Shown piece after piece: positions 6,756 through 15,435 of a stretch of 21,191 nucleotides of DNA. The position numbers were made by a program, and so were the translations under genes. The stretch is from the NCBI GenBank assembly GCA_902373545.1, contig CABKMZ010000032.1, positions 1-21,191 of the forward strand, written 5' to 3'. This DNA is from an uncultured Actinomyces sp. (GTDB taxonomy: Bacteria > Actinomycetota > Actinomycetes > Actinomycetales > Actinomycetaceae). The number at the start of each line of letters is the position of its first letter. The stretch's first letter is position 1. The notes under the pieces were generated by a model that ran no database searches, was not told the origin of the DNA, and saw only the letters and a list, made by a program, of their open reading frames with translations.

Positions 6756-7889
6756 TCACACCACCTGGAGATGTCTCGCCAGTTCGTCGAACACTTCCCT
6801 CTTGTGCGTGCCGATCATGCGGAAACTTTCCGTGAATCCTGTACGCCCCTCCAGGGTGGATGTAACAATCGCGGTCGCAAATGAACGCCCAAGACGCGCG
6901 GTGAGGGTGTTGTAATAGTTACCGCCGCCATTGCGACGCTTTTCGTCACCGTAGTCAGCGCGCACCGCCTCGAGAAGCTCGTGGTAATGCTCGTCACCAA
7001 TCCGCTGAACTCCGTGCAGTCTGTGGAGTGCAACCTCGGCGGACACGCCAAAGCGACGCGCAACCGCACGGTAATCCAGCACAGTTATCGCTTCGTCGAA
7101 AGCCGTCAGCGTCTCGTCAGGCAGCAACACACATGCAGCGACACGATTACACCATGACTCTTCACCGGTTCCACCAAGCAACCGGTCACCCCCAGACAAC
7201 GCACTGTGGCCCAGAAGCAGGTGAGCAAACTCGTGCAGAAGGGTGAAGTTCTGTGCGCTATACGGTTCGTCAGCGACGTTGACGAAGATCAAGGGAGCAA
7301 TGTCGTCGTAGAGGCTAAATCCTCGGAACTCCCGCGTAGAGAGCTTCCTCGTGTTGCTCGCACCGACGACACCGCTCCTCATGACAAGCACACCTACACC
7401 TTCAAGCGCTGCGACGATATCGTGGCGCCATTGGTCCGGGCTAGTCGCCTTCGCCCGATCAAGACGCAGAAGTTCGCGCACACGGCGAGCAACCATGTGC
7501 GGATTATCCTGCGTGCTCGCGGAACCCAAGAACGGAAGCTTTTCTGCCCCCTGCTCGCGAGCGTAATCGTGGTACCAGTCCTGGAATTGCTGATAACGGT
7601 TGATAGTATCGAGAAGATTCCCGGAAGGACGCTCAATAGCGACACTCTCATGGGTACGCATGTCGGCGATAGGCAGTGTCTCATCGGGCGGTTCAGGCAT
7701 GACGAGCGCACCGAGAGACGTGTGGGTATAAGCCGCAAATTTTTCGAGATCATGAAGAGTCGGCTGACTGCTTCCGTGCATCCAGTCCCCAAGTTTTGGG
7801 AACTTCATCAGCGCTTCCTCGAAGGTACGCTCAGAGCGCTGGAGGGCCCACGAAAGCACTGGCTGGCTGACGGCGACTCGCGCGCTCAT
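6756..7889 (-). CDS. Xre-HTH / ImmA-IrrE (COG2856) metallopeptidase, predicted antitoxin/regulator
   Basis: I chose the ATG at 7889 because GGGAGGAGG lies 6 bases upstream; an in-frame ATG 21 bases further upstream has no such site. The product is 377 residues. Residues ~1-62 look like an Xre-type HTH ('VSQPVLSWALQRSERTFEEAL...GSSQPTLHDLEKFAAYTHTSLGALVMPEP'). Residues ~130-310 are an ImmA/IrrE peptidase: 'SAQNFTLLHEFAHLLLGHS' contains the zinc motif H219-E220-x-x-H223, and 'EESWCNRVAACVLLP' (Glu243/244) supplies the usual third ligand helix. A 'RRFGVSAEVALHRL' segment and a C-terminal extension follow. Proteins of this layout pair with PIN (DUF4411) toxins and likely autorepress the operon. 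The immediately downstream gene is that PIN protein, three bases away. Confidence 0.9.
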   Translation of the reverse strand: MSARVAVSQPVLSWALQRSERTFEEALMKFPKLGDWMHGSSQPTLHDLEKFAAYTHTSLGALVMPEPPDETLPIADMRTHESVAIERPSGNLLDTINRYQQFQDWYHDYAREQGAEKLPFLGSASTQDNPHMVARRVRELLRLDRAKATSPDQWRHDIVAALEGVGVLVMRSGVVGASNTRKLSTREFRGFSLYDDIAPLIFVNVADEPYSAQNFTLLHEFAHLLLGHSALSGGDRLLGGTGEESWCNRVAACVLLPDETLTAFDEAITVLDYRAVARRFGVSAEVALHRLHGVQRIGDEHYHELLEAVRADYGDEKRRNGGGNYYNTLTARLGRSFATAIVTSTLEGRTGFTESFRMIGTHKREVFDELARHLQVV

Positions 7890-7917
7890 GACGTTCCTCC
7901 TCCCACTCACATATCGA

Positions 7918-7948
7918 TGTCACTATCGTACAGTGAGCCTCTGTCACT
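7918..7948 (-). promoter_or_regulatory. Candidate promoter/operator of the Xre-ImmA/DUF4411 operon
   Basis: On the minus strand, GTGACA (7947-7942) and TAGTGA (7925-7920) are 16 bases apart and could be weak -35/-10 elements. The same stretch holds an inverted repeat TCACT-N7-AGTGA (7920-7936) and a direct repeat TGTCACT (7918-7924 and 7942-7948). Overlap of the repeats with the presumed -10 suits autorepression by the Xre domain. Pattern only; no known operator matched. Confidence 0.4.
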
Positions 7949-8058
7949 TCCGTCTCGTTAGCGCGTTTTCTCTGCGATATCACTCGCCTCGCACGGGAGT
8001 TCTCACCTATCCCACCCGCCATCGCGACGACGAAAGTGGCGACGGTACCGCTGCTCGT

Positions 8059-8096
8059 ATAAAAAAGTTGTCGGCGCGGGCAATGCCCGCGCCGAC
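8059..8096 (-). terminator. Rho-independent terminator, minus strand
   Basis: A perfect 12-bp GC-rich stem (8070-8081 with 8085-8096, loop 3 bases) is followed on the minus strand by a T6 run (complement of 8061-8066). It lies downstream of the ISL3 transposase relic and upstream of the TA operon, so it insulates the TA promoter from transcription entering from the IS side. Confidence 0.8.
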
Positions 8097-8140
8097 ACCC
8101 TCAACTCACGCCGAAGGCGCAGTAATCACTGGGCTTAGGC

Positions 8141-8377
8141 GGCTCTTCATAGTTGAGTGTGGGTGGAGGCGTCTAGGCCTCCTGTGATGAGGAGCATTCG
8201 GAGTTGGTAGTTGGTGGGGTTGCGGTAGCCTCTGGCGGTGCGTCTGCCTAGTTCGATAATGTTCGTTGATGGCTTCTGTTGGCCCGTTGCTGGCTCCGTC
8301 GGTGTCGAAGTAGGCCAAGAAGGCGTCCTTCCACTTGCGTAGGGTCCGGCCCAGGCGAGCGATTTCGGGGATGGGAC
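8141..8377 (-). pseudogene. ISL3-family transposase, C-terminal relic with frameshift
   Basis: Translated on the minus strand from about 8377, the sequence reads 'SPIPEIARLGRTLRKWKDAF', 'LAYFDTDGASNGPTEAIN', then, after what looks like a one-base insertion near 8262-8268, 'IIELGRRTARGYRNPTNYQL' and 'RMLLITGGLDASTHTQL' to a stop at 8147. This is the characteristic C-terminus of ISL3 transposases (DDE enzymes). GGCTCTTCATAG at 8141, just outside the stop, looks like an ISL3-type terminal inverted repeat end. The N-terminal three quarters and the other IS end are missing; the sequence runs directly into a truncated WXG-like gene at 8378. It is therefore inactive on two counts. Confidence 0.85.
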
Positions 8378-8662
8378 TGGGCCTGCGACCCCGCAGAGAT
8401 GACTCGGCTCAAAGACAGGCACGACACCCTGCGTGGAACCGTCGACGAGATCACTCTCCCGTCGGGCGCCATCAACTGGGGGTTCTTGGTCGTCAACTCC
8501 GGCTATAGCAAGCTCGAATCAGGCGCCAAGAGACGCCGCGATACCATGCACAAGTGGTGCGACCAGATGTCCGGTGCTATCTCGAAAACATCGAGTGACG
8601 CTCAGGCGGGTGACTCTCACTGGGCATCCGTGATCGAGAAGGACCGGCGTACATCCTTGTAG
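8378..8662 (+). pseudogene. 5'-truncated paralogue of the 4299-4595 WXG-like gene
   Basis: From the Trp codon at 8378 to the stop at 8660-8662, 94 residues align without gaps to the 98-residue protein at 4299-4595, with 38 identities by hand count: 'ACD..EM', 'WGF.VV', 'WC..MS.AI..TS', and an identical 'TSL' terminus. Only the first few residues and the original start are lost, replaced by ISL3 transposase sequence. An ATG at 8399 could still initiate a ~87-residue protein, but no ribosome-binding site is evident, so it is called a pseudogene. The preceding partner expected from the first copy, a DUF-type small protein, is now 2.2 kb away as the lipoprotein at 5681-6163. Confidence 0.75.
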
Positions 8663-8723
8663 CGCGTTGCCCCAACGACAATCGGGGTGTTGCCTCCGCT
8701 CGGACATGGCGGCTGCGTCGCCG

Positions 8724-11700
8724 TCAGCTCAGCGCCCCCCTCACGGCCTCGTCCAGCGGCTGCGCGCCGCCGCCAAGCATCCGTTCAAGCGATTCCAGCG
8801 TGTAGTGCGACGGGCCCGCCAGGAACGCGACCATCGCGCCGACCTCGGAGGCATCCACGCCCATGCGAGCTGCCCACGCACGTCGGTACAGGCGCAACTG
8901 GGTCGCGAAGTACGCCAGCTTCTCCGGCTTCGTCGAGGCCGTCACCGGCTGACCGCTCTTCCAGTCGACTACCAGGAAGCGCGGTCCCTCCCCGCTCACA
9001 CGCTCAAAAACCGCGTCGATTCGACCCTGGACGGACACTCCGCCCACCTCCACGGAGAACGCCTCTTCGATCGCCACCGCCCGATAGTCGGCCAGCTCCC
9101 CCGCGACGAACACGCGGAAGTTCTCGCGTAGCCTCTCGAGGAGCTCACGCTCCTTGAGCGTCAGCAGAGCCTCATCCGCACCGTCATCGCCGCCCGCCAG
9201 CGCCCCATCCTCGCCGGGCACGACCGCAGAGGGGTCCACGGCCTCGGACGCGGGATCCGCGCCCGCCACGTGCAGCTCGCGCTCCGCCCACGCGTGGAAC
9301 ACCGTGCCCAGGGCGGAAAACGAGCTGGGTTTAACTGGCATCGGCCGACGCATATCGCGCGCAAACTCATCCGCATCCTGGAGCATCGCCGACACTGACG
9401 TCGCGGGCACGCGCTCGGCCCACAGGTCCACGACCGGCGCCTCCCGGCCCAGACGGTCCTCCTCGATCAGGGCAATCGTGTCCCGAACCGACGGGTCATC
9501 ACCCATCTGCGCCAAGGCCTCGAACACGTCGCGGTCCTCGGCCAACACGCGTAGCTGCGCGCGCACAGCGTCCGCCGCGGCCGCAACCCGTTGACGCGAC
9601 GGGCCCGGCTCCGGCGGGAACGTTTCCGAGGCCGTCGGCGCGCTCAGCGCCGTACGCTCTTCCTCCCCCGGGACGGGAGCTATCAGGCACGTCCCGTCAC
9701 CTGCGACAGAGCCGACGCCCAGGTCTCGCCACGCGCCGCTGCCCCACACGCCGCGATCGTCCAGGGCCTCGACTGTGCCTTCGGAAGGCGCCGGCGTGTG
9801 CTCGAAGAGCTGGGAGCTGGCCTCCATGAGGTAGCGCGCCGGAAACTTCGTCGCACTGCTGCCCGGGTACAGCCACGAGCCCACCAGCAACTGCGCGCTG
9901 CGCGCACGCGTCATCGCAACGTAGGCGAGTCGGCGCTCCTCGCGCTCCGCGTACACGCCGACGGCAAGCCCGTACTCCTTCTTCATCCACTTCTCATAGG
10001 CGGCCGACGGCTTCTTCTCGCCCTCAACATTCAGGTCGAAAGGCGGCAGGTCCGCGTAGTCCCCTCGCAGCGGGTGGGGCAGATCCCCACCCTCCGTCAG
10101 CCACGCCTTCTCGTAGGGCGGATCGTCCTGCCACGACACGGATTTCTTGCCCTTGCCGTGGGAGGGGAACACCCCGTCGCTCAAGCCGAAGACGGCGACG
10201 CCGTCCCACTCCAGGCCCTTCGAACCGTGCACCGTCAAGATCTGGACGGCCTTCGGGTCCGGCTCACCCAGGGGAGCCTCCAGCCCCTTCTCGCGTTCGT
10301 CGGCCACGCGCAGGTACGCGAGGAAAGACCCCAACGACGCGCCCGGCGTCTCCTTCTCGTAGGCGGCGGTCACCGCAATGAACTCGTCCAGCGCGGCTCG
10401 GCCCCCCATCGACAGGGGGTCCGCGATGACGTCGTCCAGGGTGCCCATGATTAGGATTGCACGCTCAACCTGCTCGGTGATCGAGCGCCCAACGCCCTCA
10501 CGCACCGCGGCCAAACGCTCACCCAACAACCGCACGCGGCGCGCAGCCTCCTCGCTGATCGCGGGGCGGCCCTCCACAGTCCACCCGGGGTTGGGCGGGT
10601 TGTCCACCGCGTCCAGGAGAACGGCCTGGTGGGGGCTGGCCCCCTCCTCGCGCGCCAAGGCGCGCGCCCTGTCGCCCAGCGCGATCAGGTCGGTGGCCCC
10701 CAGGTCAATGCCCGCCAAGAGGCGCGCCAGCCACGGGGAGGCCGCCACGTCGTAGGCCAACTCCAGCGCCGCGCGCACGTCCTGCACGGCGGGCTGGTCC
10801 AGCAGCCCGCCCAGGCCCACGATCTCCGTCGGGATGCCGGCCTCGCGCAGAGCGGCGTCAATAAAGGGGAAATCCTTGCGGCGCCGACTCAGGACGGCGA
10901 CTGTGCGCCGTTTGCCATCCTTGGTCGCTTGCGAACGGACGCGCTTCACGAAGTCCACCGTTGCGGCCAACGCGTCCTCATACACCTGCGTGTACGCGAT
11001 CTCCACGGTGCCCTGCCCCGCTCCCTTCCTGGGAACCAGGACCGGCGACTGTGCCTTGAGCGCGTCCTTGCCCTGCTGATAGGAGGCCACCTCACGCAGG
11101 GGCGCGGCCACGCGATTCGCCGCGTCCAAAATAGACACGTCGTTACGCCACGCGGTGGACAGCGTGAGGGTCTGCCCGGCCTCGGGCGCTCCACTCTGGA
11201 AACGATCCAGGAAGGTCTCCAAGGACGAGGCCGAGGCCCCCCTCCACCCGTAAATCGCCTGATTCGGGTCGCCCACCGCAGTGACTGCGTGATCCCCAAA
11301 CAGCGTGGAGAGGAGCTCCATCTGGATGACAGACGTGTCCTGGAACTCATCGAGGAGGACCGCACGGAACTCCTCGCGCAGCGCGGCGCGCACCGCCGGG
11401 GCCTCGCGCACGATGCGCGTGGCCAGGACCAGCTGATCCGAAAAATCGAGAACGCCCATCTCACGTTTGCGCTGCTGATAGGTCGCAATAGGGCCCAGGA
11501 ATGCGAGACGACGTCTGTTGGCCCTCAGGAGGTTGCGTGCCTCCTCGTTGGTATCGCCCACCTGGGACAGCTCACGACCCAACTCCTCCAAGGCCTCGCG
11601 CGCACGCTCCACCGTGAAGCCGTGCTCGGCCAACTCGCCCGCAAGATGCAGGACCTGCGGGACCGCGTCGATCGGCCGGAGCTCCTCGTCCAGGTCGGTG

Positions 11701-12152
11701 GGCCACGCCTCGACGATCTGCGTCATCAGGTCGAGGGCGCCGGCCTCGGACAGCATGGAAAAATCGGGATCGATGCCGATCCGCATCCCGTGCTCGGACA
11801 CGATGCGCTCCGCGAAAGAGTTGTAGGTCAGGGCCACCGGGTCTTCGTCAAGACGCTCGCGCATCTGCGGCATCTCTCGTGACAGCAGTCGGATACGCTC
11901 GCGCAGGCGGTCGCCTAGCTCACCGGCCGCCTTGCGCGTGAAAGTCAGGCCCAGGATCGAGGCCGGGGTCAGGTCCGGGTGATTGGCCAACAGCCAGAGC
12001 ACCCTCATCGACATGGTTTCGGTCTTACCCGACCCGGCACCCGCGACAACCAAGAGGGGGCGGCGTGGGGCCTCGACCACGCGCACCTGCTCCGGCGTCG
12101 GCGTCTTCGTCGCGTCGACGATTGCCTGGATCTGCGTCGCGCTCAGGTTCAT
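8724..12152 (-). CDS. adnB: AdnB-type UvrD/Rep helicase-nuclease subunit
   Basis: ATG at 12152 follows GGAAAGGA and gives 1142 residues. The SF1 helicase motifs are intact: Walker A GAGSGKT (residues 38-44), 'LTFTRKAAGELGDRL' (Ia), 'VLLDEFQDTS' (II), 'VGDPNQAIYGWRGA' (III), 'LSTAWRND' (IV), 'ILTVHGSKGLEWDGVAV' (V) and 'RRLAYVAMTRAR' (VI). A RecB-family nuclease ends the protein: 'FHAWAERE', 'VQGRIDAVFE', 'FLVVDWKSGQP' and 'QLRLYRRAW' provide the D/DxK and QxxxY elements. No Cys cluster is seen. AdnAB resects double-strand-break ends during recombination in actinobacteria; AdnB is the active motor and carries one of two nucleases. It follows adnA by 19 bases in the same orientation, as in mycobacteria. 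Length matches the family. Confidence 0.94.
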   Translation of the reverse strand: MNLSATQIQAIVDATKTPTPEQVRVVEAPRRPLLVVAGAGSGKTETMSMRVLWLLANHPDLTPASILGLTFTRKAAGELGDRLRERIRLLSREMPQMRERLDEDPVALTYNSFAERIVSEHGMRIGIDPDFSMLSEAGALDLMTQIVEAWPTDLDEELRPIDAVPQVLHLAGELAEHGFTVERAREALEELGRELSQVGDTNEEARNLLRANRRRLAFLGPIATYQQRKREMGVLDFSDQLVLATRIVREAPAVRAALREEFRAVLLDEFQDTSVIQMELLSTLFGDHAVTAVGDPNQAIYGWRGASASSLETFLDRFQSGAPEAGQTLTLSTAWRNDVSILDAANRVAAPLREVASYQQGKDALKAQSPVLVPRKGAGQGTVEIAYTQVYEDALAATVDFVKRVRSQATKDGKRRTVAVLSRRRKDFPFIDAALREAGIPTEIVGLGGLLDQPAVQDVRAALELAYDVAASPWLARLLAGIDLGATDLIALGDRARALAREEGASPHQAVLLDAVDNPPNPGWTVEGRPAISEEAARRVRLLGERLAAVREGVGRSITEQVERAILIMGTLDDVIADPLSMGGRAALDEFIAVTAAYEKETPGASLGSFLAYLRVADEREKGLEAPLGEPDPKAVQILTVHGSKGLEWDGVAVFGLSDGVFPSHGKGKKSVSWQDDPPYEKAWLTEGGDLPHPLRGDYADLPPFDLNVEGEKKPSAAYEKWMKKEYGLAVGVYAEREERRLAYVAMTRARSAQLLVGSWLYPGSSATKFPARYLMEASSQLFEHTPAPSEGTVEALDDRGVWGSGAWRDLGVGSVAGDGTCLIAPVPGEEERTALSAPTASETFPPEPGPSRQRVAAAADAVRAQLRVLAEDRDVFEALAQMGDDPSVRDTIALIEEDRLGREAPVVDLWAERVPATSVSAMLQDADEFARDMRRPMPVKPSSFSALGTVFHAWAERELHVAGADPASEAVDPSAVVPGEDGALAGGDDGADEALLTLKERELLERLRENFRVFVAGELADYRAVAIEEAFSVEVGGVSVQGRIDAVFERVSGEGPRFLVVDWKSGQPVTASTKPEKLAYFATQLRLYRRAWAARMGVDASEVGAMVAFLAGPSHYTLESLERMLGGGAQPLDEAVRGALS

Positions 12153-12171
12153 GGCGCTGTCCTTTCCCACG

Positions 12172-15100
12172 TCACTCCACCACCTTGCGGCCGCGCTCAC
12201 GCGCCGGGCACAGCCGATCGAAGGGACAGTACCGGCACGCTTCCTCCGAGGGCGTCGCCTGGAAGTAGGGGCCGCGCGCGGCGTCGGCTACCTTGCGGAC
12301 CTCCTCGTGCCACTTGCGCAGTTCCTCCCCCTCCAGGGGTTTTTGGTCAAAAGTCTTCGGTTTCTTATCCCCAAGCAGCGCGATGCGGGCGCCCGCCACC
12401 TTCTGGCCCGAAGCAAGCAGGGCCATCTGATAGGCCGCCAACTGCGGGTTGTCCGGAACCGTCTTCGCCGAATAGCCGCTCTTACCCGTCTTCAGGTCCG
12501 TGACGCGCACCCCCTCATCGACGTGCTCCATGCGGTCCATGCGACCGCGGATGGTCACGCCCTCAACCTGGGCCTCGACCATCTGCTCGACGTCGACCCG
12601 GCCGGGCACACCGACGATGTAGGAGGCGAGATTATCGACGATGGCATGCGCGCGGCGTTCCGCGTGCCGTCCGGCCCACGTGTCCAGGTTGTAGCCCAGC
12701 TCCTCGATACGCGCCTCGAGCGCCTCCGTCAGTTCCTCGGCGCTGCCGTGCGGGTTCTCCTCGGCCAGCGCGTGAACGAGCGTTCCCAGGCTGGCCGCCG
12801 CATTCGAAGGCCCGTCGGCGCCAATGGTCGACAAAAACCAATACAGCGGGCATGCCAGCGCGCGCTCAAACTGAGACGGGGAGAGCCTCACCTCACCCTG
12901 AAACTCCTCGTCCGTCGTGGGCGTGCCACCCGCGCCCAGCCAGCGCTCCGGCTGCGCGGACGCGATGCCCTCGCGGGCCATCAGGGCCAGCAGCGTGGCC
13001 GCAAGCTCAGCGTCGACCGGATCGTCCGGCGAAGCCGCACGCGCACGCAGGTCAGCGATGTGGCCGGGCAGCGACAAGGGCGCGTCCACCGTATCAATCG
13101 GCACGACGCCGTTCTCGCGCGGCGTGCCCGCCAGTCGCGCCACCAGGTCGAAGAAAGCGGAAGGTGCGGCGTCCTCCGAGCGCACGGCTCCGGCGTGCAC
13201 AAAGAGGCTCGATCGCGTCAGCGCCGCAACGAACAGGCGATATTCGTCGTCCAAAACCGCGCGGCGCGCCGAGCGCGTCGAGTCGATCAGCTCCTCACGC
13301 CCATCCTCACCCACGACCGTGCGGCCCGCGCCCACGTCCGCCAGCAGGTCGGCTCGCAGGATCCGGTCGCGCAGCCGCATATTCGGCCACGCCCCATCCT
13401 GTAGGCCAGCGAGCACCACGACCTGCCAGCGCCGCCCCATGGCCTGAGCGGGCGTGAGAACCTCGACGCCGCCCGGGCGCACGCCCACGCGCGAGATCGT
13501 GTCGATCGGCACCGACCCCGAGAGCAGCTCGGAAGCAAACTGCACGGCCGAGCCAGCCGGGTTGCGCTGCTCCCACACGTCCGCAACGCGCATGAGTGCG
13601 ACGACAGCGTCAAGCTGATCGTCGAACCACGCGGAGGCCTCGTCCGATCGGATGGCCCGCGAGCGCCAGTCTTCGCCGACACCGCACGCCTCCCACAGGG
13701 CCCACAGGCGCTCCTGGGGACGCTCCCCGCCCGACGCGGCAATCTCCCACATGGCCGCCGCCTTCGTCAGCGCCCGCGCGAGCGAGCGGTCATTCCACCC
13801 GCGCCGCCCCGGCGCCTCGGCTCCCTTCTCGAGCGTCGCGCGCCACGTCTCAGGATCATCGACGAGGTCGGCCACCGTCAGCGGGATCGGCGCAGTCTCG
13901 TCGCCCGCCTCCTCAGCGGCCAGGGCGCGCGCAGCGTTGAGGCGGCGCAGCAGCCGGTGAACTGCCAGGGCGTCAGCTCCGACGAGAGCCGAGGGCAGGA
14001 GGCGCTCGGCCAGTTCCCGGCGCAACGCCACGTCCGTGTCGCTCTCCCCCGTCGGCACCGTGACAAGGTCGAGAAGCAGTCGCGTTGTGGACTGCGACGC
14101 AAAGTCAAAGGCGCGTCCGCCCCCTGCCAGCGGGACGCCACCGCGAGCCAGGTAACGCCTCGTCTCGGCAACCATCGAGGAGCTGCGCACGATGACGACC
14201 TGGTCCGTGAAGTCGATACCGTCATGGAGGTGGTGGGCTCGCAACGCTCGGGCGATGAGCGCCCCCATCTGCGAGGGCGTGGCCCCCAGGTGCGTGGCGA
14301 GGCCACCCACCGGCGCGTCATCCGCGACCTGGGCGTCACGCCGAGCCGGCGAGCCGGACTGGGCGATACGCGAGCAAGCCTGGCGCGCCAGGTCCCGAAC
14401 GAGCTTCGAGGTCTCATACACCTGCCCCAGCTCCGCGATCTCAATCCCCAGCGCCGAGGCCAACCGCCGATCCAGATGCGGCTCTCCCCCGCGATACCCA
14501 GCCACGGCCACATCCGAGTCCGAGAACGCCACGATGCGGGCACCCGCGTCCCGGCACGCGCGCAGCAGCGTCAGGGTCGAGGGCGTGCAATCCTGCAGGT
14601 CGTCAACGATAACGACGTCGGGCACCGGACAGGGCGCCTGCACGCCGCGCTCGGGCGCGTCGCTCTCCCACGCGCGAATAAGATCCGCAGCAACGGACTG
14701 AATACGCGACAGATCCACGCGCAGGGTCTGCGGGTACTCAGGGGAGCGCTGTGGCCCCTCCTCCAGGGCAGCAACGATCGCGCCCGCGCCCTCCCATTCG
14801 GGATGCCCAAAACGCGCCCCGGCCTGGGACAAAGCCGCCGAATCCATCCCGGCCTCGCCCACGCGCGCCACCAGATTACGAAGCTCCGCGCGAAACGCCG
14901 GCATCGCACGCATCTGCTCACCGATATCCTCCGGCCAGGGCGCCTCCACGGTCTGCAACAGCTCTGCCAGCAGCTGATCCTGGGCCGCGCCCGTCACCAG
15001 CTCCACGCCCTCCAACGGCTCAAGGCGCTGCGTGCGCCACGTGGCCACCACCTGATATGCAAAAGACGCGGGCGTGCGCACCGGACGCACCACATCCGGG

Positions 15101-15357
15101 CCCAGCGCCTGCGCGCGCGGCGTCAACACGTCGGCGCGCGTGCGATCAGGAGCCAGAATCAAGGCCGAGCCACCCGCCCGCACAGCCTGCTCGAACACCG
15201 CGAGCGCGCACGTGCTGCGCCCCGAACCGGGGGCCCCACGGGCGATCACATCCGCGCCGCGCGCCGCATCGACGACCCCGCGTTGTGCCTCGTTCAGCTG
15301 CGGCAGACGCCACCAACCATCCGGGCGACGCCGCAACCTGACCTTGATTTCGCTCAT
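12172..15357 (-). CDS. adnA: AdnA-type helicase-like/nuclease subunit with predicted iron-staple nuclease
   Basis: I chose ATG 15357 (1061 residues, 'MSEIKVRLRRRPDGWWRLPQ'); the frame stays open for 101 more codons, but that part lies antisense to the DUF3107 gene. The motor is degenerate: the P-loop reads GAPGSGRST (residues 41-49) with Arg47 for the catalytic Lys, and motif II is 'VVIVDDLQDC'. This fits AdnA, whose ATPase is vestigial compared with AdnB. The C-terminal nuclease is well kept: 'SQFERALACPLYWFLS', 'IRGRMDRMEHV', 'VTDLKTGK', 'QLAAYQMALL', then 'ACRYCPFDRLCPA'. The single upstream Cys and three downstream Cys match the iron-staple (4Fe-4S) layout known from AddB-type nucleases. 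No clear Shine-Dalgarno precedes the start, so translation may be leaderless or weak. Operon with adnB. Confidence 0.93.
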   Translation of the reverse strand: MSEIKVRLRRRPDGWWRLPQLNEAQRGVVDAARGADVIARGAPGSGRSTCALAVFEQAVRAGGSALILAPDRTRADVLTPRAQALGPDVVRPVRTPASFAYQVVATWRTQRLEPLEGVELVTGAAQDQLLAELLQTVEAPWPEDIGEQMRAMPAFRAELRNLVARVGEAGMDSAALSQAGARFGHPEWEGAGAIVAALEEGPQRSPEYPQTLRVDLSRIQSVAADLIRAWESDAPERGVQAPCPVPDVVIVDDLQDCTPSTLTLLRACRDAGARIVAFSDSDVAVAGYRGGEPHLDRRLASALGIEIAELGQVYETSKLVRDLARQACSRIAQSGSPARRDAQVADDAPVGGLATHLGATPSQMGALIARALRAHHLHDGIDFTDQVVIVRSSSMVAETRRYLARGGVPLAGGGRAFDFASQSTTRLLLDLVTVPTGESDTDVALRRELAERLLPSALVGADALAVHRLLRRLNAARALAAEEAGDETAPIPLTVADLVDDPETWRATLEKGAEAPGRRGWNDRSLARALTKAAAMWEIAASGGERPQERLWALWEACGVGEDWRSRAIRSDEASAWFDDQLDAVVALMRVADVWEQRNPAGSAVQFASELLSGSVPIDTISRVGVRPGGVEVLTPAQAMGRRWQVVVLAGLQDGAWPNMRLRDRILRADLLADVGAGRTVVGEDGREELIDSTRSARRAVLDDEYRLFVAALTRSSLFVHAGAVRSEDAAPSAFFDLVARLAGTPRENGVVPIDTVDAPLSLPGHIADLRARAASPDDPVDAELAATLLALMAREGIASAQPERWLGAGGTPTTDEEFQGEVRLSPSQFERALACPLYWFLSTIGADGPSNAAASLGTLVHALAEENPHGSAEELTEALEARIEELGYNLDTWAGRHAERRAHAIVDNLASYIVGVPGRVDVEQMVEAQVEGVTIRGRMDRMEHVDEGVRVTDLKTGKSGYSAKTVPDNPQLAAYQMALLASGQKVAGARIALLGDKKPKTFDQKPLEGEELRKWHEEVRKVADAARGPYFQATPSEEACRYCPFDRLCPARERGRKVVE

Positions 15358-15380
15358 GACGCAATACTGACAGACCCCAC

Positions 15381-15402
15381 CCACATCTGTGGCACATATG
15401 AT
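15381..15402. promoter_or_regulatory. Divergent adnA / DUF3107 intergenic region with small palindrome and -10-like TATGAT
   Basis: Between the divergent starts (15357 minus, 15436 plus) lie CCACA-TC-TGTGG (15381-15392), a short palindrome that may bind a regulator, and TATGAT (15397-15402), a -10 candidate for the plus-strand gene. No matching -35 is clear, and no actinobacterial LexA box is visible. Confidence 0.3.
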
Positions 15403-15435
15403 GGCATTGACAATATTTACCAGCAAGGAGTCATC

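Noticed and set aside
8663..8723. Terminator after the WXG-like fragment (CCCC...GGGG near 8670-8690)
   Set aside because: Only about four base pairs with no U-tract; too weak to call.
15358..15435. LexA/SOS box controlling adnA
   Set aside because: No TCGAAC-N4-GTTCGA-like sequence is visible; only a short CCACA/TGTGG palindrome.
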